NCBI GenBank assembly: GCA_016938095.1
Contig: JAFGVG010000042.1
Span: 1-6,279, forward strand
Length of the DNA: 6,279 bases
Reading direction: 5' to 3'
Source of the DNA: Bacteroidales bacterium
GTDB taxonomy: Bacteria > Bacteroidota > Bacteroidia > Bacteroidales > UBA10428
The notes below the pieces were generated by a model. The model had not been told where the DNA came from and did no database searches. It was given only the letters and a program-made list of their open reading frames with translations. Each line of letters opens with the position of its first letter. The first letter of the stretch is position 1. Of the stretch, positions 1-5,130 are shown piece by piece. Made by a program: the position numbers and the translations under genes.

Positions 1-258
1 TATGTCTGGATGATTTACGGCGCTGCCATCACCATGATCCCCATTCTCATCGCCGGTATCATTGCCCGTCTGCGCAACTACAATTACCTGAAGATTTGCG
101 GTATCATATCGGGAGCAATGACTGATCCGCCTGCGCTGGAATTTGCCAATGGACTGGCTCCGGGACATGCACAATCGACCGCCTATGCCACTGTTTATCC
201 CCTGACTATGTTTTTACGCATTTTAGCAGCACAAACACTCATATTAATTACCCTATAA
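1..258 (+). CDS. C-terminal end of an AspT/YidE/YbjL-family membrane transporter (5' end outside window)
   Basis: The reading frame is open from the first base and ends with TAA at 256-258, giving the last 85 residues of a longer protein. It is strongly hydrophobic: one segment (MIYGAAITMIPILIAGIIA) is followed by a short basic loop (RLRNYNYLK). Next come a glycine-rich helix with the sequence GAMTDPPALEFAN and a final hydrophobic stretch with AYATVYPLTMFLRILAAQ. The TDPPAL...AYATVYPLTMFLRI pattern is what I know from the C-terminal membrane domain of the aspartate:alanine exchanger-like family (Asp-Al_Ex duplication domain; E. coli YidE and YbjL are relatives). Such proteins sit in the inner membrane, and most have unknown substrates. 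The family call is by recognition of this tail; the substrate cannot be told. The next gene on the same strand starts 11 bases after the stop, so co-transcription is likely. Confidence 0.82.
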   Translation, partial: YVWMIYGAAITMIPILIAGIIARLRNYNYLKICGIISGAMTDPPALEFANGLAPGHAQSTAYATVYPLTMFLRILAAQTLILITL

Positions 259-269
259 ATGATTTCAGA

Positions 270-2468
270 ATGGACCAGGTACTGATTGTTTATCCCGACA
301 AAATGGGGAGAGACTTCATCCCCAAACCCTTTTTGCCCAAGGGCAAAGACGAGTACTACCTAAGAAACCTGCAAACGGTCAAACCTAAAAAAGGCTGGCG
401 ACACTTGCGTTCCGACGAAGTGGAACAACTGGTAAAAAACGACAATACCTCCGATGGCTGGGACAATATTCTGGTAACCGATGAATTCGATCCCAACCAG
501 ATTAAAAACTCAAGGTTTTTTGGTTTGGTCAGAATCGGTCGTCTCCGGAATATTTTCATTCAGCATCACGACCTGATTGTGCCCACCGGCATCACCAACA
601 GCCTGATCATTTCAAGTGATATAGGCGATGATGTGGCCATTCATGAAGTGCATTACCTGTCGCATTTCATTATCGGTGACCGCAACATCCTTTTTAACGT
701 CCAGGAAATGAATACCACCAACCATGCCAAATTCGGCAATGGAATCATCAAAGATGGCGAACCCGAAAATGTACGAACCTGGATTGATCTGATGAATGAA
801 ACCGGCGCCCGGAAAGTAATGCCTTTCGATGGTATGATCACGGCCGATGCTTACCTGTGGGCAAAATATCGCGACGACCTTGCCCTGCAAAAACAACTGG
901 AGAAAATTACCCAACAAGCATTTGACCATCGCAGGGGTTACTATGGCACCACAGGCGATCAGTGTGTTATTAAAAACTCGTTGATTCTGAAGGACGTTAA
1001 AATAGGCGCCAAATGCTATATAAAAGGCGCCAATAAACTTAAAAATCTTACCATCAATTCATCAGTTGAAGAACCTACCCAAATTGGTGAAGGTGTTGAA
1101 CTGGTGAACGGCATTATCGGCTATGGCTGCCACATTTTTTATGGATGCAAAGCTGTCAGGTTTATTTTGGGCAATAACTCCAACCTTAAATACGGTGCAA
1201 GACTGGTTAATTCGTTTTTGGGCGACAATTCTACCATATCGTGCTGTGAGGTACTCAATAACCTGATATTCCCGGCACATGAGCAGCATCATAACAATTC
1301 CTTCCTGATTGCCTCTGTGGTAATGGGCCAAAGTAACATGGCCGCCGGGGCAACCATCGGATCAAATCACAACAGTCGGGCCAACGATAACGAAATTCAG
1401 GCCGGACGAGGCTTCTGGCCCGGATTGTGCACCAGCGTCAAGCACTCCTGTCGTTTTGCCTCGTTTATACTTCTTTCCAAAGCCGACTACCCGGCCGAAC
1501 TGAATATACCGCTTCCCTTTTCACTACTGAACAACAACACCTCAAAAGACCAGCTCGAAGTATTGCCTGCCTACTGGTGGCGTTATAATATGTACGCCCT
1601 GGCACGCAATACCTGGAAATTCCATAACCGCGATAAACGCGTCACCAAAATACAGCATATTGAATTTGACGCATTCGCCCCCGATACCATGGAAGAAGTG
1701 TTTACAGCAATCCGCCTGCTTGAAATATGGACAGCCAAAGCCATGCTGAAAATGCAGCGTAAACCCATTCCCGGCGATCAGGAACTTGCCCGCTTGGGCA
1801 GGGAACTACTTGATAAGGGAGGTGAGCCGGTAACCGGACTGGAAGTGCTGGGCGAAAATATGGAAAACAAAAAGCGAAAAACGGTCATTGTAAAAGCCCT
1901 GGAATCTTATCATGCTTATAAGGATATGTTGTTCCATTATGCCATGACCAACCTGCTGAATTACCTTCGCGCCAACCCTTCTGCCACATTGTCGACCCTG
2001 CTCAATGATATGAAGGGTCGGCGAAAAACCGAATGGGCAAACCTGGGCGGACAGATTATGCTCCAGGCTGATCTCGACAAGCTTCGCAGCGACATAGGAT
2101 CAGGCAAAACGAACAACTGGGAAGACATTCACAAAAGGTATGACAAACTATGGAAGAAATACACAACCGATAAAGTGGAACATGCCCTCGCCACGCTGCA
2201 TGACCTGTTGGAGGTGGATGAAATTACCGAAAGCCTGTGGAAGAAAGCGTTGAAGAAAGCCATCGGAATACAGGAATATGTCTGTGACCAGGTATATCAG
2301 TCGCGACGGAAAGACTACGACAACCCGTTCCGCATAGCCACCTTCAGGAATAACGAAGAGATGAAAGCGGCCATCGGAACAGTGGAAGACAATTCCTTCA
2401 TCATTCAGGTGCGTAAAGAAACGGACGAATATAAGGCCTTTATCGCTAAAGCTATGAAACGCGTGTAA
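270..2468 (+). CDS. DUF4954-type protein with left-handed beta-helix-like region, function unknown
   Basis: This 732-residue soluble protein has no signal peptide or membrane segment. Residues about 85-400 carry irregular hexapeptide-like repeats typical of a left-handed beta-helix (SLIISSDIGDDVAI; SLILKDVKIGAKCYIKG; TQIGEGVELVNGIIGYGCHI; LVNSFLGDNSTIS). This is the fold of acyl- and nucleotidyl-transferases such as GlmU and LpxA. Inside it lie a His/Asn-rich stretch (AHEQHHNN, 336-343) and SNHNSRANDNE (365-375), which could be an active or metal site. Residues about 430-732 are mostly charged and helical. I recognise the overall architecture, and the segment around GRGFWPGLCTSVKHSCRFASF, as the DUF4954 family; no biochemical role is known to me. 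ATG at 270 is the first usable start after the transporter stop, and the ATG at 259 is in another frame and ends quickly. No Shine-Dalgarno is seen, as usual in Bacteroidota. It lies 11 bases after the transporter and 76 bases before the SIS isomerase, suggesting linked function in sugar-phosphate metabolism (inference). Confidence 0.85.
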   Translation: MDQVLIVYPDKMGRDFIPKPFLPKGKDEYYLRNLQTVKPKKGWRHLRSDEVEQLVKNDNTSDGWDNILVTDEFDPNQIKNSRFFGLVRIGRLRNIFIQHHDLIVPTGITNSLIISSDIGDDVAIHEVHYLSHFIIGDRNILFNVQEMNTTNHAKFGNGIIKDGEPENVRTWIDLMNETGARKVMPFDGMITADAYLWAKYRDDLALQKQLEKITQQAFDHRRGYYGTTGDQCVIKNSLILKDVKIGAKCYIKGANKLKNLTINSSVEEPTQIGEGVELVNGIIGYGCHIFYGCKAVRFILGNNSNLKYGARLVNSFLGDNSTISCCEVLNNLIFPAHEQHHNNSFLIASVVMGQSNMAAGATIGSNHNSRANDNEIQAGRGFWPGLCTSVKHSCRFASFILLSKADYPAELNIPLPFSLLNNNTSKDQLEVLPAYWWRYNMYALARNTWKFHNRDKRVTKIQHIEFDAFAPDTMEEVFTAIRLLEIWTAKAMLKMQRKPIPGDQELARLGRELLDKGGEPVTGLEVLGENMENKKRKTVIVKALESYHAYKDMLFHYAMTNLLNYLRANPSATLSTLLNDMKGRRKTEWANLGGQIMLQADLDKLRSDIGSGKTNNWEDIHKRYDKLWKKYTTDKVEHALATLHDLLEVDEITESLWKKALKKAIGIQEYVCDQVYQSRRKDYDNPFRIATFRNNEEMKAAIGTVEDNSFIIQVRKETDEYKAFIAKAMKRV

Positions 2469-2544
2469 CAGCATTACATAGTTACTTTCATCAATAAACA
2501 AAGAAATTTCTAATACTAACCACAAACACAAAAACTTAAACACC
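2469..2544 (+). promoter_or_regulatory. A-rich, G-free leader before the SIS gene
   Basis: The 76-base gap between the DUF4954-type gene and the SIS gene contains a 10-bp palindrome, AGAAATTTCT, at 2502-2511. The following bases, 2512 to 2544, have no G and are dominated by A and C up to the ATG. Such unstructured A-rich leaders without a Shine-Dalgarno are common before well-translated Bacteroidota genes. I find no convincing TAnnTTTG box here, so the SIS gene may be read through from upstream. Confidence 0.3.
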
Positions 2545-3561
2545 ATGAACTTAACAAACCCCGATTACGCCAAATATGCGTTGGTGCAGGAAATGATGCA
2601 AACCATCGAAGTGGTAAAAAAATTCAACCCCGGACGTACCCGCGATATTGCCGGTAAAATAAAGGCTTCCGGAAGACTATTGCTTACCGGCGAAGGTTCA
2701 AGTCGAATTATGCCTGCAAAAAATGCCATTCGCAAAGCCCTTACCTGGGGTATGGATTTATCTATCTTTACAGATGGTTCGCGGCAGTCAGCCCAGTACG
2801 ACCTTGCCAAATTTGCCGTTTTTTGTGCTTCCAACTCAGGCAGGACAAAAGAAATAGTGGTACTGGCCAAAAAGCTTGCTGCCATGGGCAACGTAAAACG
2901 TTTTGCACTCACGGCCAATAAGGATACCCTGCTCGAAAAAGAATGCACTGAAACTTTTGTGCTAAATTGCGGTTGGGAACAGGCTGTTGCCGCCACCAAA
3001 AGCGTTATCGAACAAGCGCTTTTTTACGAGTCGATTCTTTGGAACATAAGGGGAATTGATAAAAGCGCCGAACTGGCAAAATTGCCCGCACAAATTGAGC
3101 AGGCATTGACCCTGAATATCAGCAAAGACATCATTGACCTGGTTAAAAAGGCCCAGACCATTTATTTCGCCGGGTACAACGATGGTGTAGCAGAAGAACT
3201 GACGCTGAAAACCAATGAAATTACACGCCGGAAATCTGATTTCCTCGAAGGCACCTATGCTGCCCATGGCATTGAAGAGGTAATGGACAAGTCAGATGTC
3301 GTTTTTGTGGTGGACCCCATTGAAGAAGAAATCGAAAAGTTCCAGGAAGTGTTGGTAAAGGGAGTCGGACTAACCATCGTAGCCATTGCCGACCGCGATA
3401 CCCCTTTCCCCACCATTAAAGTGCCTGCCGCCGGTGAAATGAATCCGTATGTATTTTTATGTGCCGGTTGGAATCTGCTGGTGGAAATCGGACTGGCAGC
3501 CGGCATCAACCTCGACAAGCCCGAACGTGCCCGCAAGGTTGGGAATGAGTTTGTCGGATAA
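2545..3561 (+). CDS. Double-SIS-domain sugar-phosphate isomerase, GlmS isomerase-like
   Basis: The 338-residue cytoplasmic protein has two SIS domains, about residues 30-170 and 190-335. The first carries phosphosugar-binding motifs: GEGSSR (49-54), SNSGRTKE (96-103) and AATKS (149-153), matching the SxSGxTxE and STK loops of the family. In the second, KTNEITRRK leads into GTYAAHG. K222, E225 and H241 have the same spacing as Lys485, Glu488 and His504 of E. coli GlmS, and K331 near the C-terminus matches Lys603. This suggests an aldose/ketose isomerase, or possibly deaminase, acting on an amino-sugar phosphate or a related sugar phosphate. The N-terminal glutaminase domain of true GlmS is absent, so glutamine-dependent synthesis is not expected. 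AgaS- or FrlB-like deglycase/deaminase activity is an alternative. ATG at 2545 follows an A-rich leader. It lies downstream of the DUF4954-type gene on the same strand and is convergent with the next gene. The fold is secure; the substrate is not. Confidence 0.88.
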   Translation: MNLTNPDYAKYALVQEMMQTIEVVKKFNPGRTRDIAGKIKASGRLLLTGEGSSRIMPAKNAIRKALTWGMDLSIFTDGSRQSAQYDLAKFAVFCASNSGRTKEIVVLAKKLAAMGNVKRFALTANKDTLLEKECTETFVLNCGWEQAVAATKSVIEQALFYESILWNIRGIDKSAELAKLPAQIEQALTLNISKDIIDLVKKAQTIYFAGYNDGVAEELTLKTNEITRRKSDFLEGTYAAHGIEEVMDKSDVVFVVDPIEEEIEKFQEVLVKGVGLTIVAIADRDTPFPTIKVPAAGEMNPYVFLCAGWNLLVEIGLAAGINLDKPERARKVGNEFVG

Positions 3562-3564
3562 TAC

Positions 3565-3662
3565 GCCATTGGCCATTGGCCATTAGCTTTTGGCTTTTGG
3601 CTTTTGGCTAAAGGCCTACGGCTAATAGCTAACGGCTAATAGCTAATAGCTAACAGCCGTTT
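3565..3662. repeat. Degenerate heptamer tandem array (14 x 7 bp, each unit GCNNNNN)
   Basis: From 3565 every seventh base starts a new GC-led unit: GCCATTG twice, GCCATTA, GCTTTTG three times, GCTAAAG, GCCTACG, GCTAATA, GCTAACG, GCTAATA twice, GCTAACA and GCCGTTT. The array begins three bases after the SIS stop and ends one base before the stop codon of the convergent gene, so it is practically the entire intergenic region. Similar units cluster together (CCATT, then CTTTT, then CTAAT), as expected from local copying by slippage followed by divergence. Imperfect hairpins are possible, for example GCCATTAGC at 3579-3587 against GCTAATAGC copies with one mismatch. A role as a two-way transcription end point is possible but unproven. 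Confidence 0.9.
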
Positions 3663-3663
3663 A

Positions 3664-4941
3664 TCATTTCCAAAGTCCCCATTCCAGCGTCAGCCGGTCG
3701 CGGGTACGCATTTTACCAGTAGTGTTGTTACGCTGGATATAGCTGATACCATCTTTTTCGAAGGTGGTGATAATGGTTTCCACCGGGAACCTCGATTGGG
3801 GATCATTGTATATAAAACAGGTCGACTGCCGGACAACATCGTTTACCTTATCGATGTAGCAATGCACATTGCCCTGCTGGTTCATTTCAATAACCCGGTT
3901 CCAGCCTTCCGTTTTTGCCATATTGGTGAAAGACACACGGGTAAGGTTATCGTTGTCATCGTATACAAAAGTATAATTGCCGTCGGAATACTGATTAGCC
4001 GGGTCGTTCCGGCGTTCCAGCTGCCAGGTATTTCCCTGTCTGTCAAAGGTGTAATTTAAAATACTGCATACCTTGTTGGCATCGTATGCCCGCCAACGTT
4101 CACAATATCTAACCTCCTGGTATTTCAGCAACTCTTTGCCAGGGCCATATTCAAACTGTTTCACCAGTACAGCGTTAATAAACAATGGTTCTCCGCGTTG
4201 GTTGTTGTTCACCACCTTGTAAAACTGCACAAATTTTTTAATGCGGGCAATCCGTCCCAGGCGATCGTAAAAAACCGAATCCACCGGCATTTTGTAAAAA
4301 TGACCGTTATAATTGTTTTGGATAACGGGCGGTTCATTTATGACCAGAACGTTTCCCGAAGGGGGATAAACAAAAGAAGACCTCACCTGTGGCGTTTGCA
4401 ATGCCATTACTTTGCCGGTTTTTTTGTCTGCCTCGAACCTCACACGCGGGCCGTTCAATGAAATAGCCATTTTCCAGGGCACATAGGGGTCGCTGACGCC
4501 AAAAGGCATGGTCAGGTAAACAAAGTCCCCCAATGCCGAATCGCCATCAATGGGAATGGGGAAAGTCCGGTAGATGATATCGTCCTTAACCGTTCTGGCC
4601 CAGGCCTCAAGCACTGGCTGTACCCCATGCTGCAAAAAAACAACTGAATCGCGCATGCGCTGCCTGCGCGCAATAGAATCACGCACAAATTTCTCGCGTG
4701 CCAATAACGAATCGCGGATGAACTGTTGTCTTAATGCCAGTGAATCGAGCATGCGTTGCAGATTTTCATCTGTGGGAGCAGGAATTCGAAGGGTATCCTG
4801 CTCTTCCGCCTGTGCGGGACGGTACAAATGTCGTCCTTTCAGCGTATCGGTTTCCTGGGCATACAGGCTCTCCACGCAGCACAAAGCTATCAACCAGGTG
4901 ATGCAATGCAATATTTGCTTTGCAAAAGATAGATTTTTCAT
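3664..4941 (-). CDS. Secreted protein of unknown function with DS-repeat segment and YD-like repeats
   Basis: I do not recognise this 425-residue protein as a named family. Residues 1-29 form a signal peptide: MKNLSFAK, then a hydrophobic core (ITWLIALCC) and likely cleavage after SLYA, so export to the periplasm or cell surface is expected. Residues about 63-100 are an arginine-rich, probably coiled-coil segment with DS at 66, 77, 88 and 98, in units resembling RDSLLAREKFV. The rest appears to be beta-rich. Several stretches loosely match YD/RHS-type repeats: VFYDRLGRIARI (223-234), FEYGPGKELLKY (263-274), NYTFDRQGNTWQLE (296-309) and FVYDDNDNLTRVSF (325-338). The ATG at 4939-4941 gives a well-formed signal peptide, which supports this start. 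It is divergent from the PAS sensor gene and convergent with the SIS gene, so it is probably transcribed alone. Function is unknown; a cell-envelope or outer-surface role is only inferred. Confidence 0.8.
   Translation of the reverse strand: MKNLSFAKQILHCITWLIALCCVESLYAQETDTLKGRHLYRPAQAEEQDTLRIPAPTDENLQRMLDSLALRQQFIRDSLLAREKFVRDSIARRQRMRDSVVFLQHGVQPVLEAWARTVKDDIIYRTFPIPIDGDSALGDFVYLTMPFGVSDPYVPWKMAISLNGPRVRFEADKKTGKVMALQTPQVRSSFVYPPSGNVLVINEPPVIQNNYNGHFYKMPVDSVFYDRLGRIARIKKFVQFYKVVNNNQRGEPLFINAVLVKQFEYGPGKELLKYQEVRYCERWRAYDANKVCSILNYTFDRQGNTWQLERRNDPANQYSDGNYTFVYDDNDNLTRVSFTNMAKTEGWNRVIEMNQQGNVHCYIDKVNDVVRQSTCFIYNDPQSRFPVETIITTFEKDGISYIQRNNTTGKMRTRDRLTLEWGLWK
4642..4755 (-). repeat. 33-bp/11-residue in-frame repeat encoding Arg-Asp-Ser units
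   Basis: GAATC (reverse complement of the Asp-Ser codons) occurs on the plus strand at 4646, 4676, 4709 and 4742, spaced 30, 33 and 33 bases. In the protein this gives LDSLALRQQFI, RDSLLAREKFV, RDSIARRQRM and RDSVV. The 11-residue period suits a hendecad coiled coil. One unit is a codon triplet shorter, so the reading frame is kept. Confidence 0.72.
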
Positions 4942-4969
4942 GTCAACCTGTTTTAATCCAACTCCAAGA

Positions 4970-4995
4970 TAATGATATTTCGTGGAATATCATTA
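4970..4995. promoter_or_regulatory. Perfect 10-bp inverted repeat, possible operator
   Basis: TAATGATATT (4970-4979) and AATATCATTA (4986-4995) are exact reverse complements around the 6-base centre TCGTGG. The site lies 28 bases upstream of the start of the minus-strand secreted-protein gene. On that strand its edge touches TATCTTGG (4971-4964), which fits the Bacteroidota -7 box TAnnTTTG at all but one position, though no clear -33 TTG is seen. AT-rich dyads of this size at a promoter often bind a dimeric regulator; a hairpin in the leader RNA is the alternative. Confidence 0.45.
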
Positions 4996-5004
4996 CATCT
5001 CTAA

Positions 5005-5047
5005 GGCTGTGTAAAAAGTCCAATAATAGTAGCCTTTTTAGACAGCC
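5005..5047. repeat. 14-bp near-perfect inverted repeat, insertion-sequence-end-like or MITE-like remnant
   Basis: GGCTGTGTAAAAAG (5005-5018) is matched by CTTTTTAGACAGCC (5034-5047), complementary at 13 of 14 positions, with the mismatch between 5011 and 5041. The 15-base loop holds most of a sequence that recurs at 5147-5163. Ends beginning GGCTGT followed by a TAAAAAG-like run resemble terminal inverted repeats of IS5/IS1182-type elements as I know them. This could therefore be two abutting ends of a lost element, or a tiny non-autonomous one. No clear target-site duplication is visible. A simple hairpin with a regulatory role is equally possible. Confidence 0.4.
5018..5033 (+). repeat. Direct repeat copy 1 (GTCCAATAATAGTAGC)
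   Basis: This 16-base sequence lies mostly in the loop of the inverted repeat at 5005-5047. It recurs 129 bases downstream at 5147-5163 with a single inserted G. A match of 16 of 17 positions this close together is unlikely by chance, so it may be a shared protein-binding site or the trace of a local duplication. Confidence 0.5.
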
Positions 5048-5088
5048 CCAATAAGGATTTGTTGGATGAATTTTTTAGTTGGCGATAA

Positions 5089-5120
5089 ATTGGGGATAAC
5101 CTGAAAAAAATGTAACTTTT
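5089..5120 (+). promoter_or_regulatory. Candidate Bacteroidota sigma-ABfr-type promoter for the PAS sensor gene
   Basis: A TTG at 5090-5092 is followed after exactly 20 bases by TAACTTTT (5113-5120), which fits the -7 consensus TAnnTTTG at all but the last position. This spacing is what is known for the main Bacteroidota promoter. Transcription would begin near 5125-5128, leaving almost no leader for ATG 5131 but about 28 bases for ATG 5155. The evidence is pattern matching only, and such boxes occur by chance in AT-rich DNA. Confidence 0.35.
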
Positions 5121-5130
5121 AGTCTGTTTT

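Noticed and set aside
612..929. Minus-strand open frame of 105 codons opposite the DUF4954-type gene
   Set aside because: It lies wholly inside a clear coding region, and its product shows no domain or signal; it is a shadow frame.
2148..2546. Minus-strand open frame of 132 codons overlapping the end of the DUF4954-type gene
   Set aside because: Most of it is antisense to a recognised protein. Its start lies at the SIS start region, with no sign of its own promoter or a recognisable product.
2545..3561. Naming the SIS protein glmS
   Set aside because: The N-terminal glutamine amidotransferase domain, with its catalytic Cys2, is missing, and the length is about half that of GlmS.
3565..3662. 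CRISPR array
   Set aside because: The units are 7 bases with no spacers and no repeat of 23-40 bases; it is a short tandem array.
4860..4941. Lipoprotein signal in the minus-strand secreted protein
   Set aside because: The cysteines in LIALCC lack the L-[AS]-[GA]-C lipobox, and a type I cleavage after SLYA fits better.
4574..4972. Plus-strand open frame of 132 codons opposite the secreted-protein gene
   Set aside because: It is Cys/Ser/Arg-rich, mirroring the antisense of the DS repeat and signal peptide; the minus-strand frame has a proper signal peptide and is far longer.
5005..5047. Rho-independent terminator
   Set aside because: It lies between divergent genes where no transcript should end, the loop is long (15 bases), and the T run is inside the stem rather than after it.
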